Shown piece after piece: positions 43,501 to 52,025 of a stretch of 64,000 nt of DNA; the stretch's first letter is position 1, and the number at the start of each line of letters is the position of its first letter. The notes under the pieces are model-generated. The model was not told the origin of the DNA. It searched no databases and saw nothing but the letters and a program-made list of their open reading frames with translations. Position numbers and translations under genes: made by a program. The stretch is from Akkermansiaceae bacterium UBA6138 (GTDB taxonomy: Bacteria; Verrucomicrobiota; Verrucomicrobiia; Verrucomicrobiales; DEV007): the NCBI GenBank assembly GCA_002422425.1, contig DIVG01000026.1, positions 1 through 64,000 of the forward strand, written 5' to 3'.

Positions 43501-44421
43501 GCGGCACGTTTCAACCCGAACGACGGTCATCTCTACGTGAACGGTATGCAGGGCTGGGGCAGCTACACCCCGAAAGACGGATCCTTCCAGCGAGTGCGCT
43601 TTACCGGCGGCGGCAAGCCCGTCCCGATCGGCTTCGAAGCGCGCGACAACGGCGTCCTCGTGCGTTTCAATGAACCTGTCGGCGAGGTAGATGCCTCCAC
43701 CTCCTTCGCCCAGTGCTGGAACTACCTCTATAGCGCCGCCTACGGATCACCCGAGTATTCCGTGCGCTACGCCGACACTCCCGGACACGACCCGCTCGAA
43801 GTCCGCAGCGTGCAAACGCTCGAAGGAGGAAAGGCGCTCTTCATCGAGATCCCGCAGCTCATCCCTGCGGGCCAGATCCATCTCCATCTCAGCACGGGCC
43901 ACGACATCTTTCTCACCGCCCATCGCCTCGACGACGCCTTTACCGACTTCCCCGGTTACACGCAAATCACGAAAACAAACCACGCCGCCCAGGTCGGCAT
44001 GACCGCACCCGTCGCGAGCAAACCCAATCCCTGGGCCGAAGGCGGGAGCGGACGCACCATCGTCGTCGAGGCGGCACTCGGATTGCAGTTTGCGCAGAAG
44101 ACTCTAAAAGCAAAGGCCGGCGAGCGGATCACGCTCGTCTTCAAAAATCCCGACGTCGTCCCGCACAACTGGATCCTCGGCAAACCGGGCACCCTGCAGA
44201 GCCTCGGCGACAAGTGCAATCTCATGATCGCCGACCCGAAGGGACTGGCAAATCACTACGTGCCCGAGTCCGACGACGTCCTCCTCTACACCGACATGGT
44301 CAACGCGAAGGGCGAATTCACGATCCATTTCAACGCCCCGAAAGAACCCGGCGAGTATCCCTACCTCTGCACCTTTCCGGGGCACTGGATGGTCATGAAC
44401 GGAGTGATGACAGTGGAGTGA
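40558..44421 (+). CDS. Secreted multidomain protein ending in a blue-copper (azurin-type) domain
   Basis: A 1287-residue exported protein. After a signal peptide (about 1-21) the N-terminal region (about 25-290) looks like a sugar isomerase-type barrel (SQVGIYNHGGWAGEPENLAA, NVGIVYNLHHAHSH). A concanavalin/LamG-like domain follows (about 320-475: YHTLPFTIECRARLES, GQWHNLVASVSEEMVTLWID). Residues about 500-690 resemble a DUF6797-type region, and 700-1080 a beta-propeller like sugar dehydrogenases (TGLHQPLGVKVVNDQLHVLG, DLNGDDEADFYE, ATGFRNPNGLGISPDG). The last 120 residues are a cupredoxin with the ligands His1203 (PHNW), Cys1271, His1276 and Met1280 (CTFPGHWMVM). Such chimeras are frequent in Planctomycetota and Verrucomicrobiota; electron transfer in sugar oxidation is a plausible role. 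Domain limits are approximate. Confidence 0.85.
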   Translation: MKTKLTLFLLISLLAPALRLEGADLFEKPNLAAWCIVPFDAQKRSPEARAEMVAKMGLKKIAYDWRQEHVAEFEREILAYQKHGIEFFAFWGQHDEAFALFKKYNLSPQLWIMMKEQGATQEEKIKNAAEGLLPILEKAKAIGSQVGIYNHGGWAGEPENLAAVCDYLKKTHGTENVGIVYNLHHAHSHLDRLPAAIELMKPHLLCFNLNGMDIEGDKKGRKILPLGVGTEDVKVLRQIRASGYSGPVGILNHTDEDAEGRLLDNLDGLHWLLPQLDDAPPAAKPKYRTWNEAKPKTPSAAPVAATKAEPVPSLSEEFGMALSGGLLVDGKGEYHTLPFTIECRARLESKDRFNILVACNPKSASTHWELYTHAGRGTLALYLPGRGGDYDSGVNICDGQWHNLVASVSEEMVTLWIDGKIVLEKPTAPADPVRHANVESLAFGRLVEGTIGCDGIIDDVRLSRGVMKPRPGNAPRLRMDNTLGLWSFDDLESVAPAVKAPEPAPFTPDLPPFSKADNEHWEEFVNRERVFDYYGKQALHFMKQKPLPELIPAFPGMDGGQQGHWGNQNDQVTWKDGRWAASDLGSLFCGVFKGGGITVPKGICVRFDDKAAVFDPERMAWRLEWTGGFLKLNENRHGFMSGAPMDGQIISKEEKKLAGTFRGLFRRGKEVTIITSETPLPAPAAAQWPQWLETKGELGTQTPFAADRLTIPFDNPYGTLFFITAHDFFSDGTAAIATMTGEVWLVKGIDEKLETLRWKRFATGLHQPLGVKVVNDQLHVLGRDQITHLHDLNGDDEADFYERVTNLMQTSPGGHDFIVGLESDAEGRWHFASGNQGICRVTGNDQLEVLATGFRNPNGLGISPDGRFITTSVQEGDWTPATSICQIELGKNEGAHFGAGGPKDGGTPEPVLMYLPRGEDNSGSSQAFITGEPWAALQGDGNLVHLSSGGGSAWLVMRQNVKDLWQGAAVRITGNFDSGPQAARFNPNDGHLYVNGMQGWGSYTPKDGSFQRVRFTGGGKPVPIGFEARDNGVLVRFNEPVGEVDASTSFAQCWNYLYSAAYGSPEYSVRYADTPGHDPLEVRSVQTLEGGKALFIEIPQLIPAGQIHLHLSTGHDIFLTAHRLDDAFTDFPGYTQITKTNHAAQVGMTAPVASKPNPWAEGGSGRTIVVEAALGLQFAQKTLKAKAGERITLVFKNPDVVPHNWILGKPGTLQSLGDKCNLMIADPKGLANHYVPESDDVLLYTDMVNAKGEFTIHFNAPKEPGEYPYLCTFPGHWMVMNGVMTVE

Positions 44422-44556
44422 GCACCACCGAATTTCAGCCCGGACAGTGGATTCCTCGCGGACAGAATTTCGTCACGATGGAACAAATAGAAGTTTTCAG
44501 GCGTTCATCCTAAAGTAGGTTTCAGGTGGCTTCTCTCATTCACCTCACCGCCCCCC

Positions 44557-45993
44557 GTGACTTTTCGCAGAAAACTCCAGACACTGCTCATTCTCCTCGT
44601 CGGAGTAAGCTGCGGTCTGCTCCTCTGGATGAGCCTGCGCAAGGCGAACAGGCTCGCCTTTGAACTGATCCAGGAAAAAGTCTTCACCGTGGCGGTGAGC
44701 ACCGCCCTCCGCCTCGACGGGGATAAAATCGAACAACTACTGCGTCCCGAGCAGGACGGTTCCCCGCTCTACGAGGAGATTGCGGTGAAGCTGCGCGAGG
44801 TGCGTGACGCGAACGCCATCGGAGCGCTCCCGATCCGCTTTATCTATGTGATCAGGCAGGTTTCGGACGACAGCTGGGAGTACGTCGTCGATGCCGAGGA
44901 GGGTGGAAAAGACAAATCCGGCCTCGGTGACCCGGTAGAGTTCAATCACTCGATTGAGATGCCTGACCTTTCGATCGCAAAGGTGAACCAAGTCTACACG
45001 AAAGACTCGTTCGGCATCTGGCTGACGGCATTTGCCCCGGTCAAAAATGCTGCGGGCGAGCCGGTCGCCGTTCTCGCCGCAGACATTGCCGCGCAACGCA
45101 TCCAGACTCTGTTGCGCCAGCTTCTCATCGGTGACCTTGTCGCGATGCTGATTTCGCTGAGCCTCGCCGCCGCCCTCGCCGCGTGGCTCTCGGGTAAGGT
45201 GACACGTCCCCTGACCGAATTGCAGGATTTCGTGCGCGGGATCGGCCGCGGCGACTTCACCTCGCGCATCCAGATGAAGAGCAACGACGAATTCGGCGAA
45301 CTGGCCGAGGCGATCAACCAGATGGCCAAAGGCCTCGAAGAGCGCGAGTCCCTCAAGGGAGCCCTCGTGCACTACGTGCGCTCCCAGGCTGCTGATTCCA
45401 AGCTCAGCGGATCCATGAGCGGGGAGGAAGTGGCGCGTCGGATCACAATCCTCGTTGCCGATCTCAATGGCTTCGGCCAACTCGCCTCGAAGCTCGGAGG
45501 CGAGCGAGTCTTCGCCCTGCTCAATGAATACTTCTCGACGATGATCGATATCGTCCTGCGCCACCAGGGCTCTCTCGAAAAATCATCCGATGAAAACGTC
45601 ATCGCCATTTTCGGTTCGAGGAGTGATGACCCTCATCAGGAACGGCTCGCGATCCAGGCCGCGCTGGCGATGCAGCACGCCCTCGCAAAACTGCTCATGG
45701 AATGGAAAGTCGAAACTAACATTCCCATTTTTCTTGAGATCGGGATCCACACCGGATCGGCAAGAGTCAAACTAAGCAGCGCGGGGGACCAACTCGAATT
45801 TGACTCGGTTCATGCCATCATCGAGATGGCCGGGAAAATCAAGGGGGTCGGGCGCCGCTTCAACAATCGCCTCACCGTTTCGGACACCACCGCCGAAAAT
45901 CTCCATCACACCTTCCCCCTCACCGCCGTCGACGACGATTCTCTCGACTACGCCCTCTTCCGTGTCGAGATGCCTCGCCCGAGCCTGAGGTAA
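44557..45993 (+). CDS. Membrane sensor with HAMP and class III nucleotide cyclase-like domain
   Basis: A 478-residue protein read from a GTG at 44557. Two transmembrane helices (about 8-26 and 188-210) flank a periplasmic sensor region. HAMP follows (about 211-263: SGKVTRPLTELQDF). The C-terminal domain (about 290-470) has the cyclase fold: LVADLNGFGQLA with metal Asp302, EKSSDENVIAIFG with Lys342 and Asp345, and GIHTGSARVKL. The transition-state Asn and Arg of active cyclases appear as Glu423 and Lys427 (IIEMAGKIKG), and the purine-specificity Asp as Glu414, so catalysis is doubtful. It might sense signals without making cAMP. It stands alone between the chimera gene and a convergent glycosyltransferase. 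Confidence 0.85.
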   Translation: MTFRRKLQTLLILLVGVSCGLLLWMSLRKANRLAFELIQEKVFTVAVSTALRLDGDKIEQLLRPEQDGSPLYEEIAVKLREVRDANAIGALPIRFIYVIRQVSDDSWEYVVDAEEGGKDKSGLGDPVEFNHSIEMPDLSIAKVNQVYTKDSFGIWLTAFAPVKNAAGEPVAVLAADIAAQRIQTLLRQLLIGDLVAMLISLSLAAALAAWLSGKVTRPLTELQDFVRGIGRGDFTSRIQMKSNDEFGELAEAINQMAKGLEERESLKGALVHYVRSQAADSKLSGSMSGEEVARRITILVADLNGFGQLASKLGGERVFALLNEYFSTMIDIVLRHQGSLEKSSDENVIAIFGSRSDDPHQERLAIQAALAMQHALAKLLMEWKVETNIPIFLEIGIHTGSARVKLSSAGDQLEFDSVHAIIEMAGKIKGVGRRFNNRLTVSDTTAENLHHTFPLTAVDDDSLDYALFRVEMPRPSLR

Positions 45994-46032
45994 AGAGGGT
46001 TGCACAGCGGCCAAACCGATCGGCGCGGACCC

Positions 46033-46050
46033 GAAAGAAGGGATTCTTTC
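46033..46050. terminator. Hairpin between convergent cyclase-like and glycosyltransferase genes
   Basis: GAAAGAA-GGGA-TTCTTTC is a perfect seven-base hairpin, followed on the plus strand by a T-rich stretch (TCTTTTCGCTTTTTTC). It lies in the 79-base gap between converging stops. The stem is AT-rich, so it would be a weak terminator. Confidence 0.35.
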
Positions 46051-46072
46051 ATGGCCCGTCTTTTCGCTTTTT

Positions 46073-46816
46073 TCACTCGGCCGTTCCGGCAGGGCGGCGA
46101 TACCACATCGCGCAGAGACGGCGGCTGCGGGTCGCCCGCGGGATCAGGAAAATGATGGCCAGCTGGCCGATAAAATCCCTCGTGGAAAACCAGTCGGATT
46201 TCCGACCTGAGGTCACGACAGGCGGATCGGAGATGACGCAAAACCCGAGACCACGTGGTTTCGCCCAGGCTTTAATCCGGCGGGCAAGCCAGACTTCCTC
46301 GCCCGCATAGACAGTCTCGTCGAAGCCCCCACCCGCTTCGAAGGCATCGCGCCGCGCGAAGAAAAAACTGCCCGCAGCGTAATTAAATACGGCAGCGAGG
46401 CGATTCCAGGTCCGCACGAGCCAGTCGACCATGGGGCTGACCGCCTGATCCATAACGATACGCGCGCCTCCGCCGGCTACGTCACCGGACGCCAGCAGGG
46501 CGAGCGCCTGACGCAGGGTCCCGCTCTCGACACGGGTGTCGGCATCGATGAAGACAAGCCGCTCAGCCGTGGTGTTCTCCGCCCCGGCATTGCGCGCACG
46601 GGCGATCTGGTTGTGCGGCTCGAAGATGACGCGGTCGGCCCCCGCCTCTTCGGCAACTGCCCCGGTGCGGTCGGTCGAGTTGTTGTCCACCACAATGAGC
46701 TCCCCCTTGCCGAATTCTCCGTTCAATGCCACCATCGCTTCGCGGGCGGCGACGATGGTTGCGGCGATAAAAGCCTCTTCATTGTAAGCGGGGATGATGA
46801 TGGCGTAATCGGGCAT
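46073..46816 (-). CDS. Glycosyltransferase family 2
   Basis: A 247-residue GT-A enzyme that moves a sugar from a nucleotide donor. IIIPAYNEEAFIAATIVAAR opens the fold, LIVVDNNSTDRTGAVAEEAG follows, and the DxD metal site is FIDADTRVE. VYAGEEVWLARRIKAW matches the acceptor-side ED motif region (here EE). The family is soluble or membrane-associated; a modest hydrophobic stretch near the C-terminus (QLAIIFLIP) could bind the membrane. The acceptor is unknown. Convergent with the cyclase-like gene and divergent from dinB, 83 bases apart. Confidence 0.9.
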   Translation of the reverse strand: MPDYAIIIPAYNEEAFIAATIVAAREAMVALNGEFGKGELIVVDNNSTDRTGAVAEEAGADRVIFEPHNQIARARNAGAENTTAERLVFIDADTRVESGTLRQALALLASGDVAGGGARIVMDQAVSPMVDWLVRTWNRLAAVFNYAAGSFFFARRDAFEAGGGFDETVYAGEEVWLARRIKAWAKPRGLGFCVISDPPVVTSGRKSDWFSTRDFIGQLAIIFLIPRATRSRRLCAMWYRRPAGTAE

Positions 46817-46899
46817 CGCTTCGAAGCTTACGCCTTTGTCGCCGAAAGGGAAGCCCGGCGTTGCCCCGGCGGCGTTCCCGTAGCAGGTTTCCGCCCTCC

Positions 46900-47964
46900 A
46901 TGTCCGAGTCCGATACCCCGCGCAAGATCATCCATATCGACATGGATTGCTTTTATGCGGCGATCGAAATGCGCGAGCGCCCCGAGCTGGCCGGGCTCCC
47001 CGTCGCCGTGGGCGGGAGCAGCGGACGGGGCGTGCTGACGACCTGTAACTACGAAGCCCGCAAGTATGGATGCCGCTCGGCCATGCCCGCATTCAAAGCG
47101 CGGGAACTGTGTCCGGGACTCATTCTGCTGCCGGTGCGGTTCGATCTTTATCGCGCCGAATCAGCGAAAATACGGGCCATTTTCGCCGACTTCACCCATC
47201 TTATCGAGCCCCTTTCCCTCGACGAGGCCTACCTCGACATCACCCATCTGAGGTCTGAGGCCGCCTCGGTCGCCTGGGAGATCCGGGAACGGATTCGCTC
47301 GCAAAGACGACTAACCGCCTCGGCCGGAATCGCCTCGAACAAATTCATTGCCAAGATCGCGAGCGACTGGAGAAAACCCGACGGTCAGTTCGAGGTAGGC
47401 TGCGAAGAGATCTCCGACTTTCTCGCCGCCCTCCCGATCGAGAAAATCTGGGGGGTGGGCAAAGCAACCGCGACACGCTTGCACGAGGCAGGGATCTCCA
47501 CCTGCGGGATGATACGGGAGCGGTCCGAAATGGAACTCGTGCAGCGCTTTGGAAAATTCGGAAGTTCACTCTACCGCCTCTGCCGCGGAATCGACGAACG
47601 GGCCGTGAACCCGAATCGGGAACGCAAGTCTCTCAGCAATGAACGGACTTTTCGCGAAAACCTCACCTCGCTGGAAGAAGGGCTTGAAAAACTCGAGGAT
47701 CTCATCGTCGAGTTGCAGGACGATCTGGCCGGACGGCATGAGAGCCGGGAAATCCGCGAGTGTGTCGTGAAAGTGAAATTCGGCGACTTCCAAGTCACGT
47801 CGGCGCAACGCGCCACCGACCGGGTTGAGCCTCAGGTGATGCGCGAGCTCCTCGCCGAAGCGTGGGAGCGCGGCCACGGCAAATCGGTGCGTCTCATCGG
47901 GGCAGGAGTGCGTTTCCGGTCGCTGAAAAAGGAAGAGAGCGGGCAGATGGAGATGTTTTTGTGA
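46900..47964 (+). CDS. dinB: DNA polymerase IV (DinB)
   Basis: Y-family translesion polymerase. The 354-residue product begins at the ATG at 46900. The palm is marked by HIDMDCFYAAIEMRE and by PLSLDEAYLDIT, which give the catalytic acidic residues. The steric gate residue is the Phe or Tyr in CFYAA. The little-finger domain runs to about residue 340, and the protein ends QMEMFL, a match to the beta-clamp binding motif. Length is typical for the family (about 350). No LexA-like box was recognised upstream. Confidence 0.95.
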   Translation: MSESDTPRKIIHIDMDCFYAAIEMRERPELAGLPVAVGGSSGRGVLTTCNYEARKYGCRSAMPAFKARELCPGLILLPVRFDLYRAESAKIRAIFADFTHLIEPLSLDEAYLDITHLRSEAASVAWEIRERIRSQRRLTASAGIASNKFIAKIASDWRKPDGQFEVGCEEISDFLAALPIEKIWGVGKATATRLHEAGISTCGMIRERSEMELVQRFGKFGSSLYRLCRGIDERAVNPNRERKSLSNERTFRENLTSLEEGLEKLEDLIVELQDDLAGRHESREIRECVVKVKFGDFQVTSAQRATDRVEPQVMRELLAEAWERGHGKSVRLIGAGVRFRSLKKEESGQMEMFL

Positions 47965-48035
47965 TCAACCCCTGCCTTGAACCTCGAACATTTCGCCTTA
48001 TTCTCTCCCTCCCGTCTCCGACCTATCGCCCTTCC

Positions 48036-49010
48036 ATGGACCATCTCGAAAAAGCCCGACGTGTCATCGCCCTCGAGATCGAGGAACTCACCCGTCTCGT
48101 CGACCGGATCGACGGCTCTTTTGTCCGGGCGGTGGAAATGCTCAAGGCCACCGTCAGCGAAGGAGCCAAGATCCTCATCGTGGGGGTTGGCAAATCGGGC
48201 AACATCGGCAGCAAAATCGCGGCAACACTCAATTCAACGGGGGCTCCGGCGGCGGTCCTGAATTGTCAGGATGCCATCCACGGCGACCTCGGGCTCGTCA
48301 ACACGGGCGACAGTGTCATCGCTCTGAGCTATTCGGGAGAGACGGCGGAGCTTCTCGCCCTGCTCCCTCATCTGAAACGCCGTCAGATCCGGCTCATCGC
48401 AATCACCGGAAAGCCGGGCTCGACCCTCGGCAAGGCGGCGGACTGCGTTATCGACGTCCACGTGAACCGCGAGGCCTGCCCGCTCAATCTCGCCCCGACT
48501 TCTTCAACGACCAATACCCTCGTGATCGGGGACGCCCTTGCCATGGTCCTGCTTGAGGCCCGGGGTTTCACCAGGGAACATTTTGCGGAGCTGCATCCCG
48601 GCGGTTCACTCGGTCGGGCGCTCCTGCTGCGGGCCGGTGACATCATGCGCACGGGCGATGACGTTGTGACGGTATCCCCCGATCTCCCGGTGATGAACGT
48701 GATTTCCCGAATGACCTCGGCCCGGGCAGGTGCCGTCATCGTGGTGGAGCCGTCCGGTGTCCTCGCCGGCATTTTCACCCAGGGCGATTTTGCGAGAGCC
48801 TTTCAGTCGGGCAAACCGGATATCGGATTAAAGCCGGTCGGCGACTACATGACCCGCAATCCCGTCGCCGTGCACGAGGACAAACTCGTCGGCGAAGTGC
48901 TGCGTATCCTTGAGGAAAACCGCATCGACGACCTCGTCGTCCTGAACGATGCCCGCATCCCGCTGGGCATGATAGACACGCAGGATCTCACCCGTTTGCA
49001 GATCGTATGA
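48036..49010 (+). CDS. kdsD: Arabinose-5-phosphate isomerase (KdsD/KpsF type)
   Basis: Interconverts ribulose 5-phosphate and arabinose 5-phosphate, the first step to KDO of lipopolysaccharide. The 324-residue product starts at the ATG at 48036. The SIS domain is clear (VGVGKSGNIGSKIAATLNST, HGDLGLVNTGDSVIALSYSG, ELHPGGSLGRALL), followed by two CBS domains (about 200-320: IMRTGDDVVTVSPDLPVMNV and YMTRNPVAVHEDKLVGEVLR). SIS plus two CBS at this length is diagnostic. It follows dinB by 71 bases. The organism is therefore likely to make lipopolysaccharide with KDO. Confidence 0.93.
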   Translation: MDHLEKARRVIALEIEELTRLVDRIDGSFVRAVEMLKATVSEGAKILIVGVGKSGNIGSKIAATLNSTGAPAAVLNCQDAIHGDLGLVNTGDSVIALSYSGETAELLALLPHLKRRQIRLIAITGKPGSTLGKAADCVIDVHVNREACPLNLAPTSSTTNTLVIGDALAMVLLEARGFTREHFAELHPGGSLGRALLLRAGDIMRTGDDVVTVSPDLPVMNVISRMTSARAGAVIVVEPSGVLAGIFTQGDFARAFQSGKPDIGLKPVGDYMTRNPVAVHEDKLVGEVLRILEENRIDDLVVLNDARIPLGMIDTQDLTRLQIV

Positions 49011-49016
49011 GGCCCT

Positions 49017-49979
49017 TCAGGATGGCCACGTCGTCAGGAGAAACGAGACTTCGCCCTCCGCGCACAGTCCGTCGCCGGAGGTGCCTGCAGGGACGATAAA
49101 AAAGTCACCGGCGCCGAAGATCGTTCCCCCCTCGCGAATTTTCCCGTCGATCACCGTAATGATGGCAAAACGACCTCTCGTCCGCGCGAGGAGAGATTCC
49201 CCGGCCGGGAGCGTGTGCTCTTCCAGCCGGAAATAATCACTCTCGACGAGGAGTCCCCCATCGGATTCATCCATCCCGGGTTCTATGTCTTCAAAGTCGA
49301 TGCATCTCATTGCTTCCTCCACGTGAAGCCGCCGGGGCCGCCCGTTGAACCCGGGCCGGTTCCAGTCGTGGACACGATAAGTGGTGTCGGAATTCTGCTG
49401 AATCTCATAGATAAGCAGACCCGCGCCGATAGCATGGAGACGGCCGCTCGGAATTAAAATGTGCTCCCCCTTTGCCACGGGAATGACATGCACACAGCGT
49501 TCAGCCCTGCCCGTCGCCAGCGCTTCGCGGAAGCATTCCTCGTCAACCCCGTGACGAACGCCGACGTAGAGCTTTGCCCCGGGTTCGGCATCAGCGATAT
49601 ACCAGACCTCAGTCTTCGGCTCGCCCTCGAGCTCAGCCGCCACCTCTGCAGAGGGATGGACCTGGAGAGAGAGCCTGTCTCTCACGTCGAGGATTTTGCA
49701 AAGAAGGGGAAAGGTCTTCCCGGCGGGAGCCTTGTCTCCGAAGATCGCGGCACGCAGCGACGGGTCGTTCCAGAGTTGTCTCAGAGTATGCCCCGCATAC
49801 GGACCCCCGCAGGCCACGGAGTCGGCTTCCTCTCGCGCCGAGATCTCCCACGACTCGCCGAAGGGCGAATTTTCATCGGGCAAAACCCGCCCGAATCGCT
49901 CCGCGAGCAAGCGGCCGCCCCAAACTCGGGTTTGATAAATGGGTTCAAATCGAATAAATGGAAACGGGGAAATGGACAT
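49017..49979 (-). CDS. manA: Mannose-6-phosphate isomerase, class I
   Basis: Zinc enzyme that interconverts fructose 6-phosphate and mannose 6-phosphate, for GDP-mannose and surface polysaccharide synthesis. The 320-residue product starts at the ATG at 49979 (MSISPFPFIRFEPIYQTRVW); 62 open codons upstream lack conservation. Zinc-binding residues are in SLQVHPSAEVA and TEVWYIADAE, and ILIPSGRLHAIGAGLLIYEI is the class I signature region with the catalytic-site His. Length matches the short bacterial class. Convergent with kdsD (six bases between stops) and divergent from fur. Confidence 0.93.
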   Translation of the reverse strand: MSISPFPFIRFEPIYQTRVWGGRLLAERFGRVLPDENSPFGESWEISAREEADSVACGGPYAGHTLRQLWNDPSLRAAIFGDKAPAGKTFPLLCKILDVRDRLSLQVHPSAEVAAELEGEPKTEVWYIADAEPGAKLYVGVRHGVDEECFREALATGRAERCVHVIPVAKGEHILIPSGRLHAIGAGLLIYEIQQNSDTTYRVHDWNRPGFNGRPRRLHVEEAMRCIDFEDIEPGMDESDGGLLVESDYFRLEEHTLPAGESLLARTRGRFAIITVIDGKIREGGTIFGAGDFFIVPAGTSGDGLCAEGEVSFLLTTWPS

Positions 49980-50054
49980 AGCGCCTGTCGAGTCGGCAGA
50001 ATACAGTGACATCAGGCCTCTTTCCAACTCCCTTTTCAACCCCTGCGACGAACG

Positions 50055-50534
50055 ATGAACCCGGAAATCAAAAAGCGCTTTGACGATTACATCAGCCATA
50101 AAGGGATGCGTCGCACGGGCCAAAGGGATGTCATCGTGGAGGCGGCTTTTTCCAGCGATGATCATTTTACCGCCGAAGAGCTGCTCGCAAAAGCGAAGCG
50201 CATCGATCCGAAGACCTCCCGGGCAACCCTTTATCGCACCATCGCCCTCCTCGTCGAATGCAAGCTGCTGCGCGAGATTGACCTCGGGCGCGACGAGCGG
50301 GTCTACGATCCGAACTTCCTCGATTCACCCGACCACAACCACCTCATTTGCGTGGACTGCGGTAAGGTGATCGAGTTCGAAGATGATAACACTGCCCTCC
50401 TCATCGACTGTATCACGCGGCGTCTCGGTTTCCGCCCTTCCTCCAAATCGATGCGGATCGAGGCCTGCTGCGACCGGCTCCGCGCCGACGGCATCTGCGA
50501 AAATCTCATCCAGATGCGTCTGATGAAGCACTGA
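50055..50534 (+). CDS. Fur-family metalloregulator
   Basis: A 159-residue transcription factor. The N-terminal winged helix reads MRRTGQRDVIVEAAF, then FTAEELLAKAK, with TSRATLYRTIALLVECKLLR as the recognition region. The metal site DHNHLICVDCGKVIEFED is typical of Fur, including CVDC, and a second Cys cluster occurs near the end (ACCDRLRADGIC). It could be Fur, Zur or a close relative; metal specificity cannot be told. It starts 75 bases from the divergent manA gene. Length is normal (about 140-160). Confidence 0.9.
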   Translation: MNPEIKKRFDDYISHKGMRRTGQRDVIVEAAFSSDDHFTAEELLAKAKRIDPKTSRATLYRTIALLVECKLLREIDLGRDERVYDPNFLDSPDHNHLICVDCGKVIEFEDDNTALLIDCITRRLGFRPSSKSMRIEACCDRLRADGICENLIQMRLMKH

Positions 50535-50585
50535 GTCGCAAAAAATCCCTCTTGATTAGCATCCCCCTCAGCGCGAAGCAGAGCC

Positions 50586-51965
50586 ATGTGGAAAGGCAGA
50601 TTTCAGACAGAGACTTCAAACCTCGTGCAGCGATACGGAGAGTCCATCAGCTACGACTGGCGCCTCTACGCCTATGATATCGAGGGCTCGATCGCCCACG
50701 CCGCCGCTCTCCTCGATGCTGGAATCCTCACGAAAAGTGAGGAAACCGCGATCATTCGGGGCTTGCGCGAGATCAAACACGAAATCGAGGCGGGTGAATT
50801 CCGATTCAAGACGAGCCTCGAAGACGTGCACATGAATATCGAGCAGGCCCTCACCGAGAAAATCGGAGCGCCGGGAGCAAAACTCCATACCGCACGCAGC
50901 CGCAACGATCAGGTTGCGCTCGACACCCGCCTTTACTGCCGCGCGGAAAGCGAAGCCATTCTTCAACGACTCACGACCCTGCAGAACGCCCTCCTCACCC
51001 TCGCAATCAATCATCCCGAGGCCGTCATACCGGGCTACACCCACCTCCAGCGCGGACAGCCGGTTCTCTTTGCGCATCATCTCCTGGCCTATCTTGAGAT
51101 GCTCGAGCGTGACAAGCAGCGCCTCCGTGATTGCTACCGCCGCATCAATGTGATGCCTCTCGGCTCGGGTGCCCTCGCCGGCTCAACCATCGTCCTCAAT
51201 CGCAAGATCGTGGCGGAGAAGCTCGGCTTTCCCGCGCTCACCCAGAATAGCATGGACGCGGTGAGTGATCGGGACTTCGTCGCCGAACTGCTCTTTGTCA
51301 TCACCATGGCCGGGGTGCACCTCTCCCGCCTCAGCGAAGACGTCATCCTCTGGGCCACCACCGAGTTCGGATTCATCGAACTGAGTGACGCCCACACGAC
51401 CGGCTCAAGTCTGATGCCGCAAAAGAAAAATCCGGACGTGGCGGAGCTCACCCGGGGAAAAGCGGGCCGCCTTATCGGGAATCTCGTCGCCATGCTGACC
51501 ACGATCAAAGGTCTCCCCATGACCTACAACAGGGACCTACAGGAGGACAAGGTAGCCCTCTTCGACTCAATCGACCAGATTAAGCTCGCCCTTGAAGTTT
51601 TCGCCGAAATGATGGCCGCCGCCAAAATACGTGAAGACCGCACCCTGCAGGCGGCCAGCGATCCCTTCCTCCTCGCTACCGACCTTGCCGATTATCTTGT
51701 CCTCAAAGGCGTCCCCTTTCGCGAGGCCCATGAGGTCCTCGGCAAACTCACGGCCTACAGCCTCGCTGAAAAACGGAATTTCCCCGATCTTACTCTCGAG
51801 GAGTACCGTCAGTTTTCCGACGTCTTCGAATCCGATCTGTTCAAGATCCTGAATCTCAAGACCGCCCTCAAAGCACGAAAAGCGATCGGAGCGCCCTCGC
51901 CGGTAAACGTCGGCAATCAAATCACCCGGTGGCAGAAGCGTCTTCACTCCGACAGCGGAATGTGA
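50586..51965 (+). CDS. argH: Argininosuccinate lyase
   Basis: Last enzyme of arginine synthesis; splits argininosuccinate to arginine and fumarate in the cytoplasm. The 459-residue product shows the family signature GSSLMPQKKNP with the catalytic Ser, together with MWKGRFQTETSNLV at the start, HTARSRNDQVALDTRLY and GYTHLQRGQPVLFAHH. Length is normal (about 455-465). It follows the Fur-family gene by 51 bases on the same strand. No other arg gene is near. Confidence 0.97.
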   Translation: MWKGRFQTETSNLVQRYGESISYDWRLYAYDIEGSIAHAAALLDAGILTKSEETAIIRGLREIKHEIEAGEFRFKTSLEDVHMNIEQALTEKIGAPGAKLHTARSRNDQVALDTRLYCRAESEAILQRLTTLQNALLTLAINHPEAVIPGYTHLQRGQPVLFAHHLLAYLEMLERDKQRLRDCYRRINVMPLGSGALAGSTIVLNRKIVAEKLGFPALTQNSMDAVSDRDFVAELLFVITMAGVHLSRLSEDVILWATTEFGFIELSDAHTTGSSLMPQKKNPDVAELTRGKAGRLIGNLVAMLTTIKGLPMTYNRDLQEDKVALFDSIDQIKLALEVFAEMMAAAKIREDRTLQAASDPFLLATDLADYLVLKGVPFREAHEVLGKLTAYSLAEKRNFPDLTLEEYRQFSDVFESDLFKILNLKTALKARKAIGAPSPVNVGNQITRWQKRLHSDSGM

Positions 51966-52025
51966 AAATTTTTCTTTCGCAAAGAAAGACAGAAATGGCA
52001 GTGCCCATCGCTCTACCGGTGAAGG

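Noticed and set aside
51971..51987. TTTCTTT-CGC-AAAGAAA hairpin after argH
   Set aside because: AT-only stem of seven pairs with no T tract; too weak to call a terminator.
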